A stretch of 64,000 nt of DNA from an uncultured Faecalibaculum sp. (lineage in GTDB: Bacteria; Bacillota_I; Bacilli_A; Erysipelotrichales; Erysipelotrichaceae): contig NZ_CAJUPA010000007.1 of the NCBI RefSeq assembly GCF_910588395.1, forward strand, positions 6,179 to 70,178. Reading direction: 5' to 3'. Of this stretch, positions 1 to 6,206 are shown piece after piece. The position numbers and the translations under genes were made by a program. The notes beneath the pieces were generated by a model. It did not search any database, was not told the origin of the DNA, and worked only from the letters and a program-made list of their open reading frames with translations. Each line of letters opens with the position of its first letter. Position 1 is the first letter of the stretch.

Positions 1-583
1 AGGCACCCACTTCCCCGTTGAACTTCTTTCTCTTCGCGATCCAGCAAAGAAAGAAAAACATGCCGAAGTCAAAGGCGGAAGAAATCAGCTGGCTGGGAAA
101 CAGCGGAATACCCGCCGGTGCCAGTCCCCTTTCCGGAAACACAATGCCCCAGGGGACTTCCACCCCATAGCAGCAGCCGGCAAAGAAGCAGCCCAGACGG
201 CCAAATCCCTGTGCCAGAGCCACTTCGGGAATCAGCAGGTCGAACCAGGCCATGAAATTCATCTGATGACGCCGGCAGTACCACAGCCCTCCCAGCAGAC
301 CGCCGATAATGCCGCCATAGACCACCCAGCCATCTTCCAGATTCATCAGGATCCCCGGATCGGCGATGATGTCCGGCAGACGCGTAAGTATGTACAGCAG
401 TTTGGAGCAGGCAAATCCTGCAATGCAGACCGTCAGCGTCATGGCTTCCAGCCTGGAGGTATCCATACCCATGGTTTTGCCCCGCCTGTCTGCCACGAAG
501 AAAGCGGCAAGAATTCCCACCGCAATCAGGAACCCGTAGGTATACACCGTCAATGGTCCCAGATGAAACAGTTCAAAATGCAT
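1..583 (-). CDS. lgt: Prolipoprotein diacylglyceryl transferase, 3' end missing
   Basis: This enzyme transfers diacylglycerol from phosphatidylglycerol to the lipobox cysteine of prolipoproteins in the membrane. The frame opens at ATG 583 (MHFELFHLGPLTVYTYGFL) behind a GGAG ribosome site and runs off the window after about 194 residues. The N-terminus matches the Lgt family, several hydrophobic segments follow, and GRLGCFFAGCCYG near residues 128-140 corresponds to the family GRxGNF signature, with Cys replacing Asn. It lies 85 bp downstream of azlD on the same strand. Several lipoproteins elsewhere in the window would be its substrates. Identity is confident; the C-terminus cannot be judged. 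Confidence 0.9.
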   Translation of the reverse strand, partial: MHFELFHLGPLTVYTYGFLIAVGILAAFFVADRRGKTMGMDTSRLEAMTLTVCIAGFACSKLLYILTRLPDIIADPGILMNLEDGWVVYGGIIGGLLGGLWYCRRHQMNFMAWFDLLIPEVALAQGFGRLGCFFAGCCYGVEVPWGIVFPERGLAPAGIPLFPSQLISSAFDFGMFFFLCWIAKRKKFNGEVGA

Positions 584-668
584 GTTGATCTCCGTTCTAA
601 TTCCATTTATCCCGGCTTGTCGGCAGCCGGTGTACACAGTTGTACTGCATCGTTCATTATATCCCGCT

Positions 669-968
669 TTATGTCAGGATCAGCAGCAGACAGATGGCGC
701 CGGCACTGGAAAGCACCGCTGCAATGGGCGGCCAGTTCATCAGACCGCAGAACACCGACAGGCTGATGGTCAGCAGACAGGCGGCTGTACTGGGCGCTGC
801 CTGCACCACACCGGGAAAAATCAGCGCAGCCATAACCGAAACCGGCAGCAGCCGCAGAAATCTGCGGGCGGCTTGGGAAAAGTGCATGCGGGAAATGAAA
901 ACTGCCGGAAGGATGCGGGGAATGGCTGTGGAGAGCGCCAGGCACACAATCAGCAGACCCATGTTCAT
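669..968 (-). CDS. azlD: AzlD-type branched-chain amino acid export subunit
   Basis: A 99-residue, very hydrophobic protein (MNMGLLIVCLALSTAIPRIL...) with about four membrane segments. Size and the TAIPRILP motif near the N-terminus fit AzlD, the small partner of AzlC in branched-chain amino acid exporters such as B. subtilis AzlCD or BrnFE. The ATG at 968 overlaps the azlC stop in an ATGA junction, which indicates translational coupling. Start and length are well supported; the transported substrate is known only from the family. Confidence 0.88.
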   Translation of the reverse strand: MNMGLLIVCLALSTAIPRILPAVFISRMHFSQAARRFLRLLPVSVMAALIFPGVVQAAPSTAACLLTISLSVFCGLMNWPPIAAVLSSAGAICLLLILT

Positions 969-1645
969 GGCAGATCCTCCTCCTTCACCAGGAACACACC
1001 GGCAGCAGCCCCTGCCAGAGAACCGATGATGATTCCCTGGCTGGACCCGATCAGGGAACTGATGGCCGCCGAAATCAGGACCACTGTGATCAGCGGCAGG
1101 TGCCGGCGGATCTGCGGGGTGAGAATGGAGATGAACAGGGCGTACAGTGAAATGGACAGTGCCGTCATCAGTTTCGGGGGCATCATGGTGGAAATTCCGC
1201 AGCCCAGACATGTTCCCAGGACCCAGGACCCCCACGCACCCAGAGCGATTCCCGCAAAACAGGCAGCATTGCTGCTTCCGGAAGCGCTGCTGTCCGCTGT
1301 TTCCAGGGCAAAGACTTCGTCGGTGATCCCCAGACTCAGCAGCACACGGATCCCCAGCGGTGTTTGCCGCATCCGCTCCATGACCACAGTACTCATGATG
1401 ACATGCCGCAGATTCATGATGAACACCGCTGCGGTGATCCCCGCCAGAGAAACTCCCTGACCAATCATGGCCACGGCAGCCATCTGCCCGACTCCGGTGT
1501 ACACAAACAGGGACATGGCGATTGTCTGCCAGGGTGTCAGTCCTGTGGACAGAGCCGTGGCTGCATAGGCGATTGCCACTGGTATATAGCCGGTCATGAC
1601 CGGGATGCTCAGAACCAGCCCTTTCTTGAATTCCTTCAGACCCAT
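965..1645 (-). CDS. azlC: AzlC-type branched-chain amino acid exporter permease
   Basis: A 226-residue multi-spanning membrane protein that would form the exporter with AzlD. It begins MGLKEFKKGLVLSIPVMTGYIPVAIAYA and carries the conserved aromatic/glycine-rich AzlC core (SLFVYTGVGQMAAVAMI; FIMNLRHVIMS). I chose ATG 1645 because a longer frame to 1714 would begin inside the hairpin that ends the upstream gene and because family members start at this point. No strong Shine-Dalgarno precedes it (CTCTGGGGT). It overlaps azlD by four bases. Confidence 0.88.
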   Translation of the reverse strand: MGLKEFKKGLVLSIPVMTGYIPVAIAYAATALSTGLTPWQTIAMSLFVYTGVGQMAAVAMIGQGVSLAGITAAVFIMNLRHVIMSTVVMERMRQTPLGIRVLLSLGITDEVFALETADSSASGSSNAACFAGIALGAWGSWVLGTCLGCGISTMMPPKLMTALSISLYALFISILTPQIRRHLPLITVVLISAAISSLIGSSQGIIIGSLAGAAAGVFLVKEEDLP

Positions 1646-1708
1646 ACCCCAGAGTTTACCAATATCCGGGGGCTGCCTGCAATCTTTGACAGAGCTCACT
1701 ACGCACAA

Positions 1709-1730
1709 ACACACCGGTTTCCCGGTGTGT
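1709..1730 (-). terminator. Hairpin between the small unknown gene and azlC
   Basis: ACACACCGG and CCGGTGTGT form a perfect 9-bp stem with a 4-base loop, just after the stop codon of the upstream small gene. The following tract is only weakly T-rich on either strand, so termination may be partial. Confidence 0.5.
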
Positions 1731-1737
1731 TCTGTTT

Positions 1738-1995
1738 CTATGCCTGAAGACGAAGCCAGGACCGCTCGGTCACGGTCTGACTGCAGCTGTTATGAATTGT
1801 GCCAAAAGACTCCATGCGGTTGCCGGCAAACACCAGCGTTCCTTTTTCTCCGATCCTGCCCGCATTGTAGGCATCTCTGGCAACCCGGAATGAGCAGATG
1901 CCCTTGGGTGTCTGAAATACCATGCGGTAGACCGGCTGCTCTCCATACGTTGCAGCGGATTTATTGATCAGTACGGCGTTCAGGTATTCTTTCAT
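1738..1995 (-). CDS. Small protein of unknown function (85 aa)
   Basis: An 85-residue soluble protein (MKEYLNAVLINKSAATYGEQ...) that I do not recognise. The middle (YRMVFQTPKGICSFRVARDAYNAGRIGEKGTLVF) alternates hydrophobic and polar residues and looks like a small beta-barrel or OB-like fold, reminiscent of DUF2500-type C-terminal domains, but this is only a resemblance. ATG 1995 follows AAGGGA by about 11 bases; an adjacent TTG at 1998 gives closer spacing. It stands alone between a long upstream gap and a hairpin. Confidence 0.6.
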   Translation of the reverse strand: MKEYLNAVLINKSAATYGEQPVYRMVFQTPKGICSFRVARDAYNAGRIGEKGTLVFAGNRMESFGTIHNSCSQTVTERSWLRLQA

Positions 1996-2230
1996 CAACT
2001 ATCAAGTCCCTTCTGTGATGCAACTCCATTGTATACCGGAGTAAATATATATGGAAGGGATTACATCTCCAGAAATATCGTATATTTTTCCTGAACTGTA
2101 TGAACGTACATGAATACCGGCCATCCATACAGCAGGTTTTGTTCACCCTGCCCTTCGGCAGCATCCTTCAGCCTTGCGCAAAGGGGGGCAGAATCTCATG
2201 GCTCTGCCTTTGCGAATCTGGCCGGATCTC

Positions 2231-2851
2231 CTACAGCTCTTCCTTCTCCATAAGCCTGAGGCTGATCATCACCGACAAACCGAACAGGATCACTGTTGTC
2301 AGCAAAGCGATGGTCACCGTCAGCATCAGATGCCCCTGGATCCACACAACCGCAGCAACCAGCCCGGTCTGCAGCTGTTCCACGAAAGCCCCCAGCAGCC
2401 CCGCCATGGCAAACATGAAAATCAGGATCCACAGATTCCGGTTGGCCTTCAGCCGGATCGTAACCGGGATCAGGATTGCGGAAAACACCAGGATATACAC
2501 CAGGGTCCCGATCCACAGGCTGAACAGATCCGTAAAGGCATCCGGATGCAGGGCAGCGTAAAACAGAAAACTCACAACAGAAAACAGCAGCGAGGTCCCG
2601 GTCACAAACAGATATTTCTCCAGAACGAACTGCCGGCGGGTAAAAGGCAGCGTGAACAGCCACCGGGCTGTACTGTTCTGAAAATTCCATTCAATGCTGC
2701 GGATCAGAATCATCAGCACGATCACCGACAGAAACAGACCCGCATTCTGCAAGTCAATCACCGCATACAGAACCATCAGGCCGGCCAGAATCATCAGCAG
2801 CTGTTTCTGTGAAAACAGCCAGCAGCCATCATATGTTAGCAATCCTTTCAT
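2231..2851 (-). CDS. ABC-2 type transporter permease
   Basis: A 206-residue membrane protein with about six hydrophobic segments (ILAGLMVLYAVIDL, LFLSVIVLMIL, SVVSFLFYAAL, ILVFSAILIPVTI, LILIFMFAMAGLLGAF, LTVTIALLTTVILFG). The soluble stretch RWLFTLPFTRRQFVLEKYL is typical of ABC-2 permeases paired with YtrA-regulated ATPases. ATG 2851 follows AGAGGGG, and the frame lies 16 bp after the ATPase stop. With the upstream ATPase and GntR gene it forms a three-gene export operon. The substrate is unknown; peptide antibiotic or cell-envelope stress relief is the usual role of such sets. Confidence 0.82.
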   Translation of the reverse strand: MKGLLTYDGCWLFSQKQLLMILAGLMVLYAVIDLQNAGLFLSVIVLMILIRSIEWNFQNSTARWLFTLPFTRRQFVLEKYLFVTGTSLLFSVVSFLFYAALHPDAFTDLFSLWIGTLVYILVFSAILIPVTIRLKANRNLWILIFMFAMAGLLGAFVEQLQTGLVAAVVWIQGHLMLTVTIALLTTVILFGLSVMISLRLMEKEEL

Positions 2852-2867
2852 GATACATAACCCCTCT

Positions 2868-3755
2868 TTACTCAAACTCTCCATCCGGCCTCTGAAACAT
2901 CAGCAGCGCTTCATCGAGACTTCCCCGTTCCTGGACCAGCCAGGGATAGTTGTCAGCGTAATACTGTCTGTCGCTCACCAGAACCGACAGTGAACCGTCT
3001 TTTTCCCGACGCCGGCACAGAACGCCTTCCAGATCCACATCCTGCACCCGGCTGGCAGGTATGTGCAGAACGCCAAACTCATCCCGCAGTGCATCCATGT
3101 CCTTCTCCAGGACGATCTCTCCCCGGGAAATCAGGGAAAAGGAATCACAGAGATGTTCCAGATCCGATGCGATATGGGAACTGATCATGATCGCCCTCCC
3201 CGGTGTTTCCATGTACTCCCGGAGAATGTCCAGGATTTCATTTCGGGCGGAGACATCCAGACCCGAAGTCGGTTCATCCAGCAGCAGAAGCCGGGGATGG
3301 TGGCTGATCGCCGCAATGAGTTTCATCCGGGCTTTCATGCCCGTGGAAAAGGAATCCAGCTTTTTCCCGGCCGGAATGCCGAACCGTTTCACCAATTCAT
3401 CGAAGAACCCCGGATCGAACGCTTCGTAAAATGCACCCAGACATTTCCGCACTTCCTTCACCGTGAACATCCCCGGAAATCCCGCATCGGCCATCACCAC
3501 GCCGATTTCTTCCTTCCTTGACACCGGAAGCCCGTCAATTTCTGCCTCCAACACCTGCGCCGAACCGCCATCTGCCCGGATCAGCCCCGTCAGCAGCCGG
3601 AACAGCGTGGTCTTCCCTGACCCGTTGAGTCCCACCAGCCCGACAATGGTATCCGCCGGTACCCGCAAAGAGACATTCAGTTCAAAACCTGGAAACTGCT
3701 TCTGCAATCCCCTGCAGACAACCAGGTCCTCTCCGGTCTGTACTTGACTTGTCAT
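2868..3755 (-). CDS. ABC transporter ATP-binding protein
   Basis: A 295-residue nucleotide-binding subunit. Walker A GLNGSGKT lies at residues 42-49, the signature FSTGMKARM at about 136-144, and Walker B LLLLDEPTSGLD at about 156-167, followed by an H-loop ISSHIASDLEHL. The extra C-terminal 80 residues are typical of drug or bacitracin exporters. It energises the permease encoded directly downstream. Its ATG overlaps the GntR stop in an ATGA junction, so expression follows the regulator. Confidence 0.92.
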   Translation of the reverse strand: MTSQVQTGEDLVVCRGLQKQFPGFELNVSLRVPADTIVGLVGLNGSGKTTLFRLLTGLIRADGGSAQVLEAEIDGLPVSRKEEIGVVMADAGFPGMFTVKEVRKCLGAFYEAFDPGFFDELVKRFGIPAGKKLDSFSTGMKARMKLIAAISHHPRLLLLDEPTSGLDVSARNEILDILREYMETPGRAIMISSHIASDLEHLCDSFSLISRGEIVLEKDMDALRDEFGVLHIPASRVQDVDLEGVLCRRREKDGSLSVLVSDRQYYADNYPWLVQERGSLDEALLMFQRPDGEFE

Positions 3756-4129
3756 CTGTATTCCTCCATAAGCATCCTGACCAGTTCCAGGATTTCTTCA
3801 TCTGTCATCTTCATCCGCCGGGCTTTTTCCAGCGCCTGCAGAAACTGCGTCTCCAGCTGCTTCTGCAGTTCCTCCTGCACGGTATTCGTCGAAATCTCCG
3901 CCACATACGTTCCCTTTCCGTGAACCGTATGCACGAAACCTTCCTCCTCCAGCAAGTCATAGGCTTTCTTCACAGTCAGTGCCGACACCCGGTAATCCCG
4001 GGCAAATCCCCGCACCGAGGGAAGCGGATCCCCGGATTTCAGCGACCCCTCCCGGATCCGGAGCCTGATCTGGCTGGCGATCTGTTCATAAATCGGTTCC
4101 ATGGATGAGTGTGAAATCTGAATATCCAT
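3752..4129 (-). CDS. GntR-family (YtrA-type) transcriptional regulator
   Basis: A 125-residue regulator with an N-terminal winged helix (PIYEQIASQIRLRIREGSLKSGDPLPSVRGFARDYRVSALTVKKAYDLLEEEGFV) and only a short helical tail, as in the YtrA subgroup that lacks a large ligand domain. ATG 4129 follows AGGAGG closely; a longer open frame upstream lacks this signal. It heads the operon with the ABC ATPase and permease and probably represses it through the repeats at 4167-4212. Confidence 0.9.
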   Translation of the reverse strand: MDIQISHSSMEPIYEQIASQIRLRIREGSLKSGDPLPSVRGFARDYRVSALTVKKAYDLLEEEGFVHTVHGKGTYVAEISTNTVQEELQKQLETQFLQALEKARRMKMTDEEILELVRMLMEEYR

Positions 4130-4166
4130 GCCATCCTCCTGACAGGTTCCTTCCTGTCGCAAAAAC

Positions 4167-4212
4167 AGTATATAACAGTTGCTATCAGTTGTAAACAGCA
4201 TATAACAGTATA
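4167..4212 (-). promoter_or_regulatory. Promoter and probable operator of the GntR-ABC operon
   Basis: On the minus strand TTTACA (4190-4195) and TATACT (4167-4172) are separated by exactly 17 bases. Repeated blocks overlap this promoter: ACAGTATATAACAG and, about 33 bp away, CATATAACAGTATACAG. Such paired repeats are what a YtrA-type dimer would bind. The promoter is direct from sequence; the operator role is inferred. Confidence 0.65.
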
Positions 4213-4320
4213 CAGCACTGTTTTCCGGCCGATGGAAGGCAGGGCTTCCGGTGCAGATGCCGGGGTCCTGATCCGGAATACAAAAAAGCTCCCCGTCTGA
4301 TGCCGGAGAGCGTCTGTGAT

Positions 4321-4584
4321 TCAGGTTTCCTGGATGTAAAGCTGCGTGCTTCTGGGGAATTCCCTGGCGAAGGCTTCCTTCATCTGTTTTTTTGCACCGG
4401 CTGCAGTGAGTTCCTGGCGGGTATTCTGAAAACCGGATTCTGTCAGGAGCAGGCTGTCCCCTTCCCTCTCCAGTTTCACCCAGCGGTCTTTTTTGAAGGT
4501 CCACAGTGTGATGGACTCCAGCTCTGGCCGCCGCAGAGCTGCAAGCCATTTTACCTGTGCCTGCCGCAGCGGGATCCGTTTCAT
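4321..4584 (-). CDS. Small protein of unknown function (87 aa)
   Basis: An 87-residue basic, soluble protein starting MKRIPLRQAQVKWLAALRRPE that I do not recognise. Its start overlaps the stop of the preceding 112-residue frame by four bases, so the two are probably co-translated. No helix-turn-helix is obvious. The residues ITLWTFKKDRWVKLEREGDSLLLTESGF suggest a small beta sheet. If the partner is a RelE-like toxin this could be an unusual antitoxin, but there is no direct motif evidence. Confidence 0.55.
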   Translation of the reverse strand: MKRIPLRQAQVKWLAALRRPELESITLWTFKKDRWVKLEREGDSLLLTESGFQNTRQELTAAGAKKQMKEAFAREFPRSTQLYIQET

Positions 4585-4919
4585 GCCCAGGCTCCTTTCA
4601 GGAATGACTCCAGTTCCTGGGTGAAGTCTTTCTTCAGCAGCGTGCGGGTCAGATACACGACCTGGATTTCATTTCCCTGTCTGGTGAAAGCTGCCCGGAC
4701 TGCACCGGCTGCAGGATCATTCACCCGGCACTCCAGCACCGGCAGGCCTTTCCATTTGTTCCGGGTTGCATACTTGGTTTTGAAAAAGTCATTCTCTGCC
4801 TGGCGGCTGATTGTCTGTCGGACAGAGTCCTGAAGAGAGGCATGTTTCTGCATCAGTTTGCGGCAGCCCCGCTTGTCAAATTCGAACTGCAGACCTGTCT
4901 GTTCTTTGCGGCTCTCCAT
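4581..4919 (-). CDS. Unknown protein, weakly RelE/HigB-like (112 aa)
   Basis: A 112-residue basic protein. The order helix-rich N-terminus (FEFDKRGCRKLMQKHASLQDSV), then beta strands (GLPVLECRVN, GAVRAAFTRQGNEIQVVYLT) and a terminal lysine-rich helix (LLKKDFTQELESFLKG) resembles the layout of RelE/HigB ribonucleases. The resemblance is by eye and catalytic residues cannot be assigned. ATG 4919 follows AAGGTGG. The 87-residue gene follows with a four-base overlap. Confidence 0.5.
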   Translation of the reverse strand: MESRKEQTGLQFEFDKRGCRKLMQKHASLQDSVRQTISRQAENDFFKTKYATRNKWKGLPVLECRVNDPAAGAVRAAFTRQGNEIQVVYLTRTLLKKDFTQELESFLKGAWA

Positions 4920-5100
4920 TCCGCCACCTTCTTTCCCTGGTCAGAACAGAGAGTTCTGCCCGTTTCACTGTACCAGACTTTCAGCAGGCCGGTTCCCATG
5001 GCACTCTGGAGGCCGGATATGCGAAGAATTCACAGCAGATGGTATTCGAGCCGGTTCGACCCGGTTCTGGCTCGGATCTTCATTTTTTCTTCAAAAGTCA

Positions 5101-5129
5101 TTGATTCGGGATGATACCTTTGGTACTAT
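5101..5129 (+). promoter_or_regulatory. Promoter of tRNA-Leu(CAG)
   Basis: TTGATT (5101-5106) and TACTAT (5124-5129) are spaced by 17 bases and lie about 34 bp before the tRNA. The gap 4920-5100 holds nothing else I can support. Confidence 0.65.
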
Positions 5130-5162
5130 AAACAGGCAGTCAGCGACTGCAGCAACAATTAT

Positions 5163-5247
5163 GGGGTCGTGGTGGAATTGGCAGACACGCTATCTTCAGG
5201 CGGTAGTGAGGCAACTCGTGTGCGTTCGAGTCGCATCGACCCCACCA
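5163..5247 (+). tRNA. tRNA-Leu(CAG)
   Basis: The acceptor arm GGGGTCG pairs with CGACCCC, the anticodon stem CTATC/GGTAG encloses the loop TTCAGGC with anticodon CAG, a long variable arm is present as expected for class II tRNA, and CCA is encoded. It reads CUG, the Leu codon most used in this window. An identical copy lies at 25085-25169 on the other strand. Confidence 0.95.
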
Positions 5248-5262
5248 TCTTGAACATGAATT

Positions 5263-5287
5263 CAGCACTGAAAAGTGCTGTTTTTTT
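5263..5287 (+). terminator. Rho-independent terminator of tRNA-Leu
   Basis: CAGCACT and AGTGCTG form a short stem followed by seven T residues. Confidence 0.85.
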
Positions 5288-5323
5288 GTATTCGCTCTTG
5301 CGAATGGTAGATTTTCTCTTCTA

Positions 5324-5342
5324 ACTAACTTATTACGTTAGT
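5324..5342 (+). promoter_or_regulatory. Inverted repeat before the abiEi-like gene
   Basis: ACTAAC-N7-GTTAGT is a perfect inverted repeat ending four bases before the AGGAGG ribosome site. AbiEi antitoxins are known to autorepress by binding inverted repeats in their promoters, so this is a candidate operator. Confidence 0.45.
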
Positions 5343-5355
5343 AATAGGAGGAAAC

Positions 5356-5952
5356 ATGCTGAAAACCTGTTCGATGCTAAAAGATGATCTTTCCAGTTAT
5401 AGAGCTCCGGAAATGAAAATCAAAAGAATGGCAGATAAAAATGAAATTATCCGGTTGACAAAAAATCTCTATGAGACCGATCCGGATACTCCCGGCTATG
5501 TAAATGCCGGGGCTGTATGCTCCCCTTCCTGTCTTTCGTTCGACTATGCGTTGTCCTATTATGGCCTGATTCCGGAAGCTGTTTATACCTGTACCAGTGC
5601 CTCTTCCGGCCTCCGGAAGCGCAAAACATACAAAAACAAGATGGGAGTTTTTACTTACCAGGACATCCCTGTGCAGGCATTTCCTTTTGAAATCAGATTG
5701 CAAAAAGCAGGAAACCGGACTTTTGCCATGGCTTCTCCTGAAAAAGCCTTGTGTAACAAGCTCTGCTTATTGAAGCCGGTCCGCTCAAAGAGAGAGTTGA
5801 AGTATATGCTGTTCGAAGACTTGCGTATTGATCAGGAAGAATTCATGAATCTTGATTTCCCGGTGCTGAAGGAACTTTGTCCTCTATATAAATCTACTAC
5901 ATTGAACACTTTCGGAAAGGTGATCGGTGATCTGAGGGCAGAATCGTCATGA
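5356..5952 (+). CDS. Orphan AbiEi-like type IV antitoxin
   Basis: A 198-residue protein with the AbiEi pattern: YALSYYGLIPEAVYTCTSASS, followed by GVFTYQDIPVQAFPFEI and MASPEKALCNKLCLL. AbiEi is the antitoxin and transcriptional repressor of the AbiE abortive-infection pair. ATG 5356 follows ATAGGAGGAAAC. The gene is clearly more AT-rich than its neighbours (many AAA, ATT, TAT codons), which suggests acquisition. No nucleotidyltransferase-type AbiEii toxin follows: the next 250 bp have no open frame with the expected motifs. It sits directly behind tRNA-Leu, a common insertion site. Confidence 0.78.
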   Translation: MLKTCSMLKDDLSSYRAPEMKIKRMADKNEIIRLTKNLYETDPDTPGYVNAGAVCSPSCLSFDYALSYYGLIPEAVYTCTSASSGLRKRKTYKNKMGVFTYQDIPVQAFPFEIRLQKAGNRTFAMASPEKALCNKLCLLKPVRSKRELKYMLFEDLRIDQEEFMNLDFPVLKELCPLYKSTTLNTFGKVIGDLRAESS

Positions 5953-6146
5953 TGAAAAGCTGCTTCAGCATATCGTGATCTTTCATGTTTCTCTGCATGC
6001 AGCGTGATGACCTTGCAGAATGGCATGCCAGGGGCAGAAAGAAACTTTTCTGTTCCCCATCCAGGGATGCCATATCGCGCCCTGCTCCAACCTGAATCCG
6101 GCTGCATCGCTTTTTTTCGCAGTTTGGAAATCTCCTGTAAAACCAA
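5953..6146. other. Non-coding gap behind abiEi
   Basis: About 190 bp without a supportable gene. A toxin gene would be expected here; only short frames lacking nucleotidyltransferase motifs were found. Confidence 0.5.
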
Positions 6147-6186
6147 AGCGGACAGCCCCTGTTCCTGAAACCGGCAGCTGTCCGCT
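6147..6186 (-). terminator. Terminator of the YjbR-TerB/BrxD-like/helicase operon
   Basis: AGCGGACAGC and GCTGTCCGCT form a 10-bp stem some 20 bp after the helicase stop codon. The minus-strand tract after it (TTGGTTTTAC) is moderately T-rich. Confidence 0.65.
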
Positions 6187-6206
6187 TCTTTTTCTGTCAT
6201 GCCCTG

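Noticed and set aside
5953..6206. AbiEii toxin gene
   Set aside because: No frame with nucleotidyltransferase motifs follows the AbiEi-like gene.
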